From the NCBI GenBank assembly GCA_050945135.1, contig JBMNSJ010000020.1, positions 1-32,873 on the forward strand: a DNA stretch of 32,873 bases, given 5' to 3'. Under the pieces are notes generated by a model. That model was given only the letters and a program-made list of their open reading frames with translations. It did no database searches and was not told where the DNA came from. The DNA is from WRIS01 sp050945135 (lineage in GTDB: Bacteria; Actinomycetota; Coriobacteriia; Coriobacteriales; Eggerthellaceae). Both the position numbers and the translations under genes were made by a program. This document shows, in pieces, positions 15,958 through 25,009 of this stretch; the stretch's first letter is position 1, and each line of letters begins with the position of its first letter.

Positions 15958-17783
15958 GTTCCTCAAAATTCGAGCATTCCATTAAAAATCACACAGGATC
16001 CCAAACAGCAAAACAGGGACAAAAAATGACCGGTGCACAAGCGGTTGTTGCGTCATTGGAAGCCGAGGGTGTCGATCTTATTTTTGGCTATCCGGGCGGG
16101 CAAGCCATCAGGCTCTATGATGCACTTTTCGACTCACAGAGTATCAGGCATATTCTCGCTCGTCACGAGCAAGGCGCCGTCCATGAAGCGGATGGGTATG
16201 CGCGGGCAACTGGCGAGGTTGGCGTTGCGATAGTTACCTCTGGGCCAGGAGCCACCAATACTGTCACCGGTATTGCAACGGCTTATATGGATAGCGTTCC
16301 TCTGGTCGTTATTACGGGGCAGGTTCCGCGCGCAGTTATTGGTACGGATTCTTTTCAGGAGTCAGACATCGTGGGTATAACGATGCCTGTAGTTAAGCAC
16401 AGTTATCTTTTGCAGGATACCTCGGAGCTGACACAAACCTTTCGTGAGGCTTTCCATATCGCTAAAACAGGGCGTCCTGGCCCTGTGCTTATTGACATTC
16501 CAAGTGATCTGGCAGCCGAGGAGATGATTTTTGAGTATCCAGAACGCGTACATCTTCCCTCATATCGACCAACCTATAAAGGAAACGTCAAGCAGATAAA
16601 ACAGGCTGCGGACAGAATTAGCCGAGCTGAACAGCCCGTGCTTTATGTCGGAGGTGGAGTTATCTCATCTGACGCGAGTACTGAGCTTCTCGAGCTTGCA
16701 GAGCTTATGCAAATACCGGTTGTTACCACCTTGATGGGAATAGGGTCTTTCCCACAATCAAATCCGCTTAACATGGGTGGCGTTGGGATGCATGGCTCAA
16801 AGTATGGAAACAAGGTGTTAACTGAAAGCGACTTAATCATTGCCTGCGGCGCGCGATTCTCTGACCGCGTTACCGGTTTGCTTTCCGGATTTGCTCCAAA
16901 GGCTCAGGTAATTCATATTGATATTGATCCAGCCGAAATTGGAAAAGTGCGTGAAGCGCAGATTCCTATCGTTGGTGATGTGAAAGGGGTCTTGGCAGGC
17001 GTTGTTGCCGAGCTCAAAAAGCGTAATGCTTCACCAATCACTAAAGCTTGGGTTGAAGAAGCTCAGGCTTGGCGTGGGCGATGGCCGCTTTATCATCCTG
17101 GCCTGGAAGAAGATCCGGATACGATTATTCCCGAAGTCTTGCTTTCCACGCTTTCTCATATGCTGGATGCGCAAAAAAGCATTGTAGTAACCGAAGTAGG
17201 TCAGCACCAAATGTGGGCGGCACAAAACATCAAGCGCGAAAGCCCTCGAAGTTTTATTTCAAGTGGTGGTTTAGGCACTATGGGATTTGGCTTTCCTGCG
17301 TCAATTGGTGCGGCTTTAGGCTGTCCGGACAAAACGGTAGTTTGCGTTGCCGGTGATGGATCTTTTCAGATGAATAGTCAGGAAATGGCAACAGCAGGTA
17401 TAAATAAGATACCGGTAAAGGTCATGATTCTTGATAACCGAGCTCTTGGCATGGTTCGCCAATGGCAAAAGCTCTTCTACAACGAGCGCTATTCGCACAC
17501 TTCGCTCGATGCTTCGATACCAGATTTTGTGCAGCTTGCTAAAGCGTATGGTTGGGAAGGCGATAGGGTAGAGAACCCGGCAGAGTTAGAGGCTGCAATT
17601 GCTCGTATGCTCGCCAGCGATGGTCCTTACTTGCTTGATGTTGTTACTCCTAGCGATCAAAACGTTTATCCCATCGTTGCGCCTGGGAAAACTCTTGGCG
17701 ATACCTTCGGCGAAATTGATGTCGAGACCGGAGCAACGCGCAAAACGAGCACAGAACAAGAAGCGATAGGAGGCGCACGATGA
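15954..17783 (+). CDS. ilvB: Acetolactate synthase, large catalytic subunit
   Basis: TPP- and FAD-dependent enzyme that condenses pyruvate with pyruvate or 2-oxobutyrate, the first common step of valine and isoleucine synthesis. 609 aa from the coupled ATG at 15954. Domains: TPP-PYR (about 25-190; activating Glu is E72 in RHEQGAVHEADGYA), central FAD-type domain (about 210-350) and TPP-PP (about 390-575; G467-D-G, then N at 474 and downstream, coordinating Mg-TPP). The first 24 residues are polar and not conserved; an ATG at 16026 (MTGAQAVVASLEAEG), with AGGGAC upstream, would give the classical N-terminus and is a real alternative. The regulatory subunit gene follows with a 4-nt overlap. Confidence 0.96.
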   Translation: MSSSKFEHSIKNHTGSQTAKQGQKMTGAQAVVASLEAEGVDLIFGYPGGQAIRLYDALFDSQSIRHILARHEQGAVHEADGYARATGEVGVAIVTSGPGATNTVTGIATAYMDSVPLVVITGQVPRAVIGTDSFQESDIVGITMPVVKHSYLLQDTSELTQTFREAFHIAKTGRPGPVLIDIPSDLAAEEMIFEYPERVHLPSYRPTYKGNVKQIKQAADRISRAEQPVLYVGGGVISSDASTELLELAELMQIPVVTTLMGIGSFPQSNPLNMGGVGMHGSKYGNKVLTESDLIIACGARFSDRVTGLLSGFAPKAQVIHIDIDPAEIGKVREAQIPIVGDVKGVLAGVVAELKKRNASPITKAWVEEAQAWRGRWPLYHPGLEEDPDTIIPEVLLSTLSHMLDAQKSIVVTEVGQHQMWAAQNIKRESPRSFISSGGLGTMGFGFPASIGAALGCPDKTVVCVAGDGSFQMNSQEMATAGINKIPVKVMILDNRALGMVRQWQKLFYNERYSHTSLDASIPDFVQLAKAYGWEGDRVENPAELEAAIARMLASDGPYLLDVVTPSDQNVYPIVAPGKTLGDTFGEIDVETGATRKTSTEQEAIGGAR

Positions 17784-18262
17784 GACACATACTTTCGGTT
17801 CTTGTTGAAAACAAACCAGGCGTATTGAGCCGTGTCACCGGATTGATTTCGCGAAGAGGCTTTAATATTGAGTCACTTACGGTGGGTACTACTGAAGACC
17901 CTACCATGTCACGTGTAACTGCAATCGTTTTTGCTGATGATGTTGCTTATGAACAGATTGTCAAACAGCTACATAAGTTGATATCGGTCCACAAGATTAC
18001 CGACTTAACGAATGATTCAGCAATCGAGCGCGAACTTGTTTTGTTCAAGGTAAATGCTCCCGCAGATCGCCGAGGAGAAATTATCGAAATCGCCAATGTC
18101 TTTCGCGCGAAAATCGTTGATGTGGGCGGAAGCTCGCTTACGATTGAAGCCACTGGAGACGAAAAAAAGCTTCAAGGCATGGAAGACCTCTTCCGTGCTT
18201 ATGGAATAAAAGAGATCATCCGAACAGGAAAGATCGCCATGTCACGTAACAGCAAAGACTAA
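17780..18262 (+). CDS. ilvN: Acetolactate synthase, small regulatory subunit
   Basis: Activates the large subunit and confers feedback inhibition by valine. 160 aa, usual for the short IlvN/IlvH type. An ACT domain at about 2-75 (HILSVLVENKPGVLSRVTGL, then RRGFNIESLTVG) is followed by the C-terminal domain with REIIEIANVFRAKIVDVG-like sequence (about 95-155). The start ATG overlaps the ilvB stop by 4 nt, and AGGAGG-like sequence lies within the end of ilvB. IlvC begins 16 nt after its stop. Confidence 0.96.
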   Translation: MRHILSVLVENKPGVLSRVTGLISRRGFNIESLTVGTTEDPTMSRVTAIVFADDVAYEQIVKQLHKLISVHKITDLTNDSAIERELVLFKVNAPADRRGEIIEIANVFRAKIVDVGGSSLTIEATGDEKKLQGMEDLFRAYGIKEIIRTGKIAMSRNSKD

Positions 18263-18278
18263 GGAAAGGACCTCTATC

Positions 18279-19277
18279 ATGGCTGTAACTATTTATCACG
18301 AAAGCGATGCGAACCCAAGCTTAATTCAGGCAAAGAAAGTGGCGATCATCGGATATGGATCACAAGGACATGCTCATGCTTTGAGTTTGAAAGATTCTGG
18401 CTGCGACGTGCGCGTAGGTCTGCGACCAGATTCAGCTTCCCGCGCAGCGGCACAAGAGGCGGGACTTAAGGTGATGGACGTAGCAGATGCTGCCAAAGAA
18501 GCTAATCTCATCATGATTCTTGCACCCGATGAGAAGCAGGCAGGCATTTACGAAAACGATATTGCTCCTTACCTTGAGCAGGGAGACACGCTTGCTTTTG
18601 CGCATGGCTTCAATATTCACTATGGCTATATCACGCCACCAGAGAATGTCGATGTTATTATGATTGCGCCAAAAGGTCCCGGTCATATGGTGCGTCGTCA
18701 ATATGTCGAGGGTTCTGGCGTTCCATGCCTGATTAGCGTGCATCAAGATTTCTCTAGCGAAGCTCGCGAGTTGGCCCTGTCTTATGCATGGGGAATCGGT
18801 GGCGCACGCTCTGGGGTAATTGCAACAACTTTTAAAGATGAAACTGAAACAGATCTGTTCGGTGAACAGGCGGTATTGTGCGGAGGAGTTACCGCGCTTA
18901 TCGAGGCCGGGTTTGAAACTTTGGTTGAGGCAGGATATCCACCCGAGATGGCGTACTTCGAGTGCTTCCACGAGATGAAATTGATTGTTGATCTGATGTT
19001 TGAGGGCGGCATGCACACGATGCGTTCTTCAGTTTCTAATACGGCTGAATTCGGAGATTACTATGCAGGACCTCAGGTCATCGGCAACGAAGCGAAAAAG
19101 GCTATGAAAGAAATCTTAGTCAACATTCAAAACGGAAACTTCGCACAGCGCTACATAGAAGACAGCCGCGCGGGTTCGCCTTGGCTGCTCAGTCAACGCG
19201 CAGAACATGGCGAGCATCAGATTGAAAAAGTGGGCGCCGAGATTCGCTCAATGTTCTCGTGGAACAAAAACGCGTAA
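18279..19277 (+). CDS. ilvC: Ketol-acid reductoisomerase, class I
   Basis: Mg- and NAD(P)H-dependent enzyme that isomerises and reduces acetolactate to 2,3-dihydroxy-isovalerate. 332 aa, the short class I form. The Rossmann fingerprint is GYGSQG at 25-30; the beta2-alphaB loop reads VGLRPDSAS, which favours NADPH. The knotted domain has metal ligands D192 and E196 (TETDLFGEQ) and E228 and E232 (YFECFHEMK); H109 is the usual catalytic histidine. AAGGAAAGGA precedes the ATG. It closes the ilvDBNC unit; a weak A/U-rich hairpin spans its stop codon. Confidence 0.97.
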   Translation: MAVTIYHESDANPSLIQAKKVAIIGYGSQGHAHALSLKDSGCDVRVGLRPDSASRAAAQEAGLKVMDVADAAKEANLIMILAPDEKQAGIYENDIAPYLEQGDTLAFAHGFNIHYGYITPPENVDVIMIAPKGPGHMVRRQYVEGSGVPCLISVHQDFSSEARELALSYAWGIGGARSGVIATTFKDETETDLFGEQAVLCGGVTALIEAGFETLVEAGYPPEMAYFECFHEMKLIVDLMFEGGMHTMRSSVSNTAEFGDYYAGPQVIGNEAKKAMKEILVNIQNGNFAQRYIEDSRAGSPWLLSQRAEHGEHQIEKVGAEIRSMFSWNKNA

Positions 19278-19287
19278 AGGTGTTTTT
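19266..19287 (+). terminator. Weak A/U-rich hairpin at the end of ilvC
   Basis: AAAAACGC (19266-19273) can pair with GTGTTTTT (19280-19287) around the loop GTAAAG. The stem includes the ilvC stop codon and ends in a T run. Low GC makes its strength doubtful. Confidence 0.35.
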
Positions 19288-19310
19288 ATCCGTTGACAGC
19301 AGTGAAGCAA

Positions 19311-19339
19311 GCAAGTGTAGCCATCTGTATTATACTTGC
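19311..19339. promoter_or_regulatory. Inverted repeat overlapping the putative serC -10 region
   Basis: GCAAGTGTA (19311-19319) and TATACTTGC (19331-19339) are reverse complements at 8 of 9 positions, with centres 20 bp apart. The right arm overlaps a -10-like TATACT (19331-19336). Such spacing fits a dimeric repressor on one face of DNA. A further GCAAGTG lies at 19364-19370. A TTGACA at 19293-19298 is too far upstream to be the -35 for this -10. Confidence 0.45.
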
Positions 19340-19384
19340 GGGTACGAAATTTAACGGGAATATGGCAAGTGAAGGAGTTTAGAA

Positions 19385-20467
19385 GTGAGTAGGGTATATA
19401 ATTTTTCTGCAGGTCCAGCTGTTTTGCCTGAAGAGGTGCTTAAACAAGCTGCTGAGGAAATGCTCGATTACCGTGGAAGCGGAATGTCGGTAATGGAGAT
19501 GAGTCATCGCTCAGCTCCCTTTGCTGAGATTATCGAGACTGCAGAGGCTGATCTTCGTGAGCTCATCGGAATTCCTGATAACTACAAAGTTTTGTTCCTG
19601 CAGGGCGGTGCTTCACAGCAATTTGCTGCTATCCCCATGAATATGATGAAGAACAAGGTAGCTGATTACATCATTACGGGTGCCTGGGCTAAAAAAGCAT
19701 GGAAAGAAGGACAAATTTACGGTGATGCTCGCGCAATTGCTTCGAGCGAAGACGAGACTTTCTCCTATATTCCTGATTGTTCTGATTTGCCAATTTCAGA
19801 AGATGCTGACTACCTCTACATCTGCGAGAATAATACTATTTACGGTACAAAATTTCACACTCTTCCCAACACGAAGGGCAAAGATCTTGTATCAGATGTC
19901 TCTTCTTGCTTCCTCTCAGAGCCGGTTGATATCACCAAGTATGGCGTGATGTATGGAGGCGTGCAAAAAAATGTTGGTCCAGCTGGTGTAGTAATTTCCA
20001 TTATTCGTGAAGATTTAATTCGCGATGATGTTATGGAATGCACACCTACCATGCTTAAGTGGAAGACGCAATCCGATAACGATTCGCTTTATAACACGCC
20101 ACCTGCTTACGGAATCTACATCTGCGGTAAGGTGTTTAAGTGGCTAAAAGCGCAAGGTGGCTTAGAGGCCATGAAAGAGCATAATGTCGAGAAGGCTAAC
20201 CTACTTTATAACTATCTCGACGAAAGTAAACTTTTTAAAGGCACCGTACGCAAGCAAGACCGCTCTCTTATGAATGTACCTTTTATTACTGGTAGCGACG
20301 AGCTTGATTCGAAGTTTGTGAGCGAAGCAAAAAGCGCAGGCATGGTAAACCTTAAGGGTCATCGTAGCGTAGGCGGTATGCGTGCAAGTATCTATAACGC
20401 GATGCCAAAGGCGGGAATCGAGAAACTGGTAAGCTTTATGGCGGATTTCGAGAAGAACAACTCGTAA
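19385..20467 (+). CDS. serC: Phosphoserine aminotransferase
   Basis: PLP-dependent enzyme converting 3-phosphohydroxypyruvate and glutamate to phosphoserine, the second step of serine synthesis. 360 aa from a GTG start with GAAGGAG 7 nt upstream. The N-terminus YNFSAGPAVLPEEVL is characteristic. The PLP lysine is K195 in GGVQKNVGPAG. The substrate-binding region MSHRSAPF (39-46) and the C-terminal HRSVGGMRASIYNAMP block are present. It carries its own probable promoter after ilvC, and serA follows 128 nt downstream. No serB is in the window. Confidence 0.97.
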   Translation: MSRVYNFSAGPAVLPEEVLKQAAEEMLDYRGSGMSVMEMSHRSAPFAEIIETAEADLRELIGIPDNYKVLFLQGGASQQFAAIPMNMMKNKVADYIITGAWAKKAWKEGQIYGDARAIASSEDETFSYIPDCSDLPISEDADYLYICENNTIYGTKFHTLPNTKGKDLVSDVSSCFLSEPVDITKYGVMYGGVQKNVGPAGVVISIIREDLIRDDVMECTPTMLKWKTQSDNDSLYNTPPAYGIYICGKVFKWLKAQGGLEAMKEHNVEKANLLYNYLDESKLFKGTVRKQDRSLMNVPFITGSDELDSKFVSEAKSAGMVNLKGHRSVGGMRASIYNAMPKAGIEKLVSFMADFEKNNS

Positions 20468-20595
20468 GATAGCCTTGGGTAGAAAGTTTTTTAATTAGTG
20501 CGTTTCACTAGGTTTGATTGTCGTATTATGTGAGAGCACAGTAAGTGAGGATGAGTTAAGGCTCGTATGATGGAAGGAATAGGTGTAAGACAATA

Positions 20596-22173
20596 ATGGC
20601 GGACAAAGTTTTAGTATCTGAAAAACTCGCTGAAGAGGGCATTAAGATACTTCAAGATAAAGGGTTTGAGGTTGATGTCATTCTCGACATGAGCCCCGAA
20701 GAATTAGTTGCAACAATTCCTGGATACGCAGCGCTCATCGTGCGTTCTGCTACAACAGTTACTCGTGAGGTAATCGAGGCAGGAACGGATCTTCGCGTAA
20801 TCGGACGCGCTGGAGTAGGCATCGATAACGTTGACGTTGAGGCATCTACTGAAAACGGCATTATCGTTTGCAACGCACCGTTCTCTAATGTCACATCTGC
20901 AGCCGAACAAACCATGTGCCTCATGCTTGCTTGCGCGCGTAATACGCCACAGGCCTACAACTCAATGCATGCGGGAAAATGGGAGCGCGGCGATTTTACT
21001 GGTGTTGAGCTTTACAAGAAAACACTCGCTATTTTCGGCCTTGGTCGTATTGGTGGTTTGGTTGCTGATCGCGCTCGTGCTTTTGGCATGAATCTTATTG
21101 GTTATGATCCTTATTGCACGCCTGAGCGAGCAAAAGAGATGGGCATTACGCTCTATGATTCAGTTGATGAGATTGTTCCTTTGGCAGACTTCATTACCGT
21201 ACATCTTCCTAAAACTAAGGAAACCATCGGTATGTTTGGTCCTGCTCAATTTGCAGCTATGAAGGATGGCGTCATTCTTGTTAATACTGCTCGCGGTGGC
21301 ATTTATGACGTTGATGGGCTTGCTGAATATATTGCATCTGGAAAGATTCGTGCTGCAGGTATCGATGTGTACGAGAAAGAGCCCTGTTCCGAAAGTCCTT
21401 TGCATGGTCTGAAAAACGTTATTCTTACCCCTCATTTGGGTGCCTCAACAAAGGAAGCACAGGCACGTGCAGGTGCTCAAATTGGCGAGTACGTTGCGGC
21501 TGGTCTTGAGGGAGCAATTGTTCCAACGGCAGTCAATATGGCTCCTGTTCCTCCAGAGGTTATGGAAGCGGTTGGTCCTTACGTTCCTGCCTGCCAGATG
21601 ATGGGTTCTCTGTTAAATCAACTTACAGGCGAATTGCCTCAATACTTAAAGATTACAGCTGCGGGAACACTTGCAGGTACAGATATTTCCATTCTTGAAT
21701 CAGGAGCTTTGGGTGGAATTCTTGAGGGTCGTGTGAGTACTTCGGTAACTCCTGTAAACTCAGAAGCACTCGCGCGTCGTTATGACATCAAGGTAAAGAC
21801 TGCTTCGACACCTGATGCAAAAGAGTATGCTTCAACTGTTTCGCTGAATGCAGATGGGGAAGAGGTAGCTTGTACCTTAACTGGTTCTGGCAAAACGCCA
21901 CGAATTGTTTCCCTGCTTGGTTATGCGATGGAAGTAGTGCCCGGTCCACATTCCCTGATTTTTGAATATGTTGATTCACCTGGCAAGATTGGTACCATTG
22001 GCACCATTCTTGGAAATGCAGGCATCAATATCACAACCATGCAGGTTGGCATGAAGGAAGACGAGAAAAACGCACTCGTGTTCATGAATATTGAAAGTGC
22101 TCTAACAGACGACATCATGGATGAAATCCGCGATGCTGTTGAGCTAAAGAACCTATGGCTAGTTAAGCTGTAA
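20596..22173 (+). CDS. serA: D-3-phosphoglycerate dehydrogenase, long form
   Basis: NAD-dependent oxidation of 3-phosphoglycerate to phosphohydroxypyruvate, first step of serine synthesis. 525 aa, the long type I form. Substrate and nucleotide domains fill about 1-315, with fingerprint GLGRIG at 148-153 and catalytic R233 (TARGG), E262 and H280 (TPHLGAST). An allosteric intervening domain follows (about 325-450) and a C-terminal ACT domain (about 455-525) that normally binds serine. An AGGTG lies about 12 nt before the ATG. The order serC-serA and the terminator after it suggest a serine unit. Confidence 0.97.
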   Translation: MADKVLVSEKLAEEGIKILQDKGFEVDVILDMSPEELVATIPGYAALIVRSATTVTREVIEAGTDLRVIGRAGVGIDNVDVEASTENGIIVCNAPFSNVTSAAEQTMCLMLACARNTPQAYNSMHAGKWERGDFTGVELYKKTLAIFGLGRIGGLVADRARAFGMNLIGYDPYCTPERAKEMGITLYDSVDEIVPLADFITVHLPKTKETIGMFGPAQFAAMKDGVILVNTARGGIYDVDGLAEYIASGKIRAAGIDVYEKEPCSESPLHGLKNVILTPHLGASTKEAQARAGAQIGEYVAAGLEGAIVPTAVNMAPVPPEVMEAVGPYVPACQMMGSLLNQLTGELPQYLKITAAGTLAGTDISILESGALGGILEGRVSTSVTPVNSEALARRYDIKVKTASTPDAKEYASTVSLNADGEEVACTLTGSGKTPRIVSLLGYAMEVVPGPHSLIFEYVDSPGKIGTIGTILGNAGINITTMQVGMKEDEKNALVFMNIESALTDDIMDEIRDAVELKNLWLVKL

Positions 22174-22234
22174 TCGTTCTCGATTGGTATGATGCGAAAG
22201 TAAACACTAATCACATAGGGAACGGTTACAGCTC

Positions 22235-22267
22235 AAGATACCGATGGCACTCCATCGGTATCTTTTT
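22235..22267 (+). terminator. Strong intrinsic terminator after serA
   Basis: A perfect 13-bp stem (AAGATACCGATGG at 22235-22247 with its complement at 22252-22264), loop CACT, running into TTTTT. It separates serA from leuA. Confidence 0.93.
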
Positions 22268-22316
22268 ATATCACTGGTAAGTCTGTAGAAAACAATCATA
22301 GGAAAGAGAAATACTC

Positions 22317-23837
22317 ATGAATAAGAAAATAAAGATATTTGATACCACTTTGCGAGACGGCGAACAATCTCCCGGAGCCTCAATGAACACCGAGGAGAAA
22401 CTTGTCATCGCTCGTCAGCTTCTTCGCTTGAATGTTGACGTAATTGAGGCTGGTTTTCCCGTATCGAGTCCAGGAGACTTCGAGAGCGTTCGTCGTATCG
22501 CGGAACTTGCAGGAGACAATGCCATTGTGTGTGCCTTAACACGTGCAGTAGAAAAAGATATTGATTCTGCAGCGGATGCTTTGAAATACACCAAGAGGCC
22601 ACGCATTCATACGGGAATTGGAGTTTCACCAAGCCACTTGCGCGATAAGCTGCGTATAAGCGAGGATGAATGCGTTGAACGCGCTGCACGTTGTGTCCGA
22701 TATGCAAAAAACTACGTTGACGATGTTCAATTCTATGCTGAAGATGCAGGTAGGTCAGACTATGCCTTCTTGGCTCGCGTTATTGAGGCGGTTATTGCTG
22801 CTGGAGCAACCGTTGTAAATATTCCTGATACCACAGGCTATTCGCTCCCTGAAGAATTTGGAGCGCGCATCAAATACTTGAAGGAGAACGTCAAAGGTAT
22901 AGACGATGTTGATATTGCTGTGCATTGCCATAACGATCTGGGTATGGCTACCGCACTTTCAATTGCAGGCATTATGAACGGCGCTACGCAGGTGGAATGC
23001 ACAATTAATGGTCTTGGCGAACGTGCTGGAAATACTGCCATGGAAGAGGTAGTTATGGCCATCAGAATGCACGAAGAAGAACTGGGTGCCACTACTTCTA
23101 TTAACGCAAAGGAATTCACGAAGGCGAGCAAGCTGGTTTCCTCGATTACGGGCATGAGCATTCAGGCGAATAAAGCAATAGTGGGGGCAAATGCCTTTGC
23201 TCACTCTTCAGGAATCCACCAAGATGGTGTACTGAAGAAGCGTGACACCTACGAAATCATTGATCCAGCTGAAGTTGGTGCGGGAACCAGCCAGATTGTA
23301 TTATCGGCACGAAGTGGGCGCGCTGCGCTGAAGCATCGCTTAGAAGAGCTTGGTTATGAGTTGGATTCTGCCAAACTCGATGAAGTGTATCAGCAGTTTT
23401 TAGAAGTGGCAGACAAGAAAAAAGAAGTATATGACGAGGATTTGACCAGCTTAATAAATGAGCTCGATCGAAACGTTTCAGCAATATATGTTTTGGAAAG
23501 CGTTCAGATTAGCTGCGGATTCCCGCTCATTCCAACCGCAACAGTTACTCTTGAGCACGTGGAGGGCAAGGTCACGACTGAGTGTGCCTATGGTACAGGC
23601 CCAATCGATGCGGTGTATAAAGCGGTAAATAAAATTGTTCAGGTCGAAAACGATCTGTCAGAGTTCTCTGTCCAAGCGGTTACACGAGGTATTGATGCTT
23701 TGGGAGAAGTTACTGTTCGAGTAAAAGCGACGGATGGAAGTGTGTATACCGGACGCGGAGCAGATGGCGATATCATTGTCTCTTCAACTAAAGCATATCT
23801 GAACGCTCTGAATAGATTGTTAAGCGACTCAGAATAA
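22317..23837 (+). CDS. leuA: 2-isopropylmalate synthase
   Basis: Condenses acetyl-CoA with 2-oxoisovalerate, the product of the ilv genes upstream, to start leucine synthesis. 506 aa, the LeuA type 1 length. The metal/catalytic start is FDTTLRDGEQSPGASM (8-23, D14); HCHNDLG is at 203-209, NGLGERAGN near 231-239, and SGIHQDGVLKK follows. The C-terminal domain (about 370-506) is the leucine-binding allosteric domain. TLRDGEQ rather than TLRDGTQ favours LeuA over citramalate synthase. AGGAAAGAG precedes the ATG. No leuB, leuC or leuD is in the window, so the rest of the pathway is elsewhere. Confidence 0.93.
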   Translation: MNKKIKIFDTTLRDGEQSPGASMNTEEKLVIARQLLRLNVDVIEAGFPVSSPGDFESVRRIAELAGDNAIVCALTRAVEKDIDSAADALKYTKRPRIHTGIGVSPSHLRDKLRISEDECVERAARCVRYAKNYVDDVQFYAEDAGRSDYAFLARVIEAVIAAGATVVNIPDTTGYSLPEEFGARIKYLKENVKGIDDVDIAVHCHNDLGMATALSIAGIMNGATQVECTINGLGERAGNTAMEEVVMAIRMHEEELGATTSINAKEFTKASKLVSSITGMSIQANKAIVGANAFAHSSGIHQDGVLKKRDTYEIIDPAEVGAGTSQIVLSARSGRAALKHRLEELGYELDSAKLDEVYQQFLEVADKKKEVYDEDLTSLINELDRNVSAIYVLESVQISCGFPLIPTATVTLEHVEGKVTTECAYGTGPIDAVYKAVNKIVQVENDLSEFSVQAVTRGIDALGEVTVRVKATDGSVYTGRGADGDIIVSSTKAYLNALNRLLSDSE

Positions 23838-23843
23838 GAAGAA

Positions 23844-23879
23844 GTAGAGTGTTCGGGTGAGTTAACCTGGGCACTCTAC
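23844..23879. terminator. Convergent hairpin between leuA and the TetR-type gene
   Basis: GTAGAGTG (23844-23851) and CACTCTAC (23872-23879) form a perfect 8-bp stem with an inner GGT/ACC pairing. It covers the stop codon of the minus-strand gene. On the minus strand it is followed by a pyrimidine-rich tract (TTCTTCTTATTCT); on the + strand there is no T run. Confidence 0.55.
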
Positions 23880-24532
23880 AAGTTACGTCGCAGCTGAGCT
23901 TCTTTGATCTCCATTTCAAGAGAGCTGTGAATGATGTTTGCGAAAGGCCCGGCACTTCCGATGAGATCGGTTGCATGAGGCTGGTCGCAGCATTTCCTGA
24001 TGAAATAGTATAAGAACGCACAGGTGTAGAACTCTGCAAGGAATTGGATATTCTCGTTTGGAAGATAGCGGTTAGCTAAAATTAAATCAATATCTTTTCT
24101 CATGGCTTTGAGGTAGAGATCATACATGTGGTTGCGCAGCGAAGAGGGGCCGTTATCAAGCAGGGCTTGGGTATAGAAACGTCTCCTGCCCTCTATTGTT
24201 TTCGAGAAGCAGTTGAAGAACTCTGAGTGATCAAGGGAGCGTACTCCAGATTTCTGAGTAATATAGTAGGGAAATTGAGAAATGCTATCTTCGCTTGCTT
24301 CCTCATATACGAGTGTGCTTTCAGGGAATCTTTCTCTAAGAATCTTACCTAGGTCATAGCGAAATATCCAGATAATAAGATAATCTTTGTTCTCGAAATG
24401 ATAGTAGAAGGTTTTGCGATTCTTCTCAGTACGCTCAACGATGTCGCTAATCGAGATTTTTCGCAAAGGCATTTCGTCACACAGGCTTACGAAGGTCTCC
24501 GCGATGAGGAGCATAGTATTGAGTGCGTTCAT
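23876..24532 (-). CDS. TetR/AcrR-family transcriptional regulator
   Basis: 218 aa. The helix-turn-helix is at about residues 25-46 (KISISDIVERTEKNRKTFYYHF), with the TetR hallmark TFYYHFENKDYLI ending the DNA-binding domain. The C-terminal ligand domain has a WIFRYD segment and several Cys and aromatic residues (FYTCAFLYYFIRKCCDQ near 168-184), which is typical of the divergent TetR proteins with a TetR_C-type effector pocket. It is transcribed away from the enoate-reductase-like gene 477 nt to the right; that arrangement suggests it regulates that gene and itself. The effector is unknown. Confidence 0.85.
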   Translation of the reverse strand: MNALNTMLLIAETFVSLCDEMPLRKISISDIVERTEKNRKTFYYHFENKDYLIIWIFRYDLGKILRERFPESTLVYEEASEDSISQFPYYITQKSGVRSLDHSEFFNCFSKTIEGRRRFYTQALLDNGPSSLRNHMYDLYLKAMRKDIDLILANRYLPNENIQFLAEFYTCAFLYYFIRKCCDQPHATDLIGSAGPFANIIHSSLEMEIKEAQLRRNL

Positions 24533-25009
24533 TAAGCTCTTTTCCTACCTCAAACGTAATAATGTTGGATAACGGGTCTCTTAGGATTGTCCTACTTTGC
24601 CTATATTACCGCAAAAGGCTCAAATTACGGACAGATTTTACAATATGAGTATAAGGAGACTATATTTTTACCCAAAGAATGAAAGCATGCCGGCGAAAAA
24701 GCTAAATTCAATCAACAGCTGTTGCTTCTTAGATAAGAAATTGTGAAAGATTTGTTACAAAAAGCAACAAACAATTCATTCTGTCCATGGATACCGTCAA
24801 TACCTATGCGTATTATAAATAGATCATTGTGCCTCCATGATGGAATAGATGTGTCGTTGGGTTGGCAGAGTGGTTGCTCACGTTCACATGAGTTTCGAGC
24901 CGATTCGCATCGATCGAAGTTCCTGTGTGCGTAAATGGATTTCACAAGAAATCAGAGCAAAAAAAGTGTAAGGCGAATTGAGAGTAGTTTTGCGGAAAGG
25001 GGCTGTATC
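24533..25009. promoter_or_regulatory. Divergent intergenic region with palindromes (candidate operators)
   Basis: This 477-nt gap separates two divergent genes and has no convincing coding content. It holds a perfect 12-bp palindrome CAACAGCTGTTG (24713-24724), directly followed by TTCTTA-GA-TAAGAA (24726-24739), and a nested AATTGT...TTGTT...AACAA-ACAATT repeat (24739-24776). A -10-like TATTAT/TATAAA lies near 24811-24820. The adjacent symmetric sites are good candidates for the TetR-type regulator, but promoters could not be fixed with certainty. Confidence 0.45.
24993..25002 (+). promoter_or_regulatory. Ribosome-binding site fixing the GTG start at 25010
   Basis: GGAAAGGGG lies 7 nt before the GTG at 25010. 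The upstream ATG at 24935 in the same frame has no comparable site. Confidence 0.7.

Noticed and set aside
18432..19016. Long antisense open frame inside ilvC
   Set aside because: Shadow of the strongly coding ilvC frame; no plausible protein features.
19293..19336. TTGACA and TATACT as one promoter
   Set aside because: They are separated by 32 nt, far beyond the 16-18 nt needed for a sigma-70-type promoter.
22174..22230. Possible leader structure before the serA terminator
   Set aside because: Complementarity between TAATCGTTC and GGAACGGTTA is weak and mismatched; only the terminator that follows is convincing.
24861..24878. tRNA-like string GGTTGGCAGAGTGGTTGC
   Set aside because: Resembles the D-arm of tRNA-Ser or tRNA-Leu, but no acceptor, anticodon or T-stem can be built around it.
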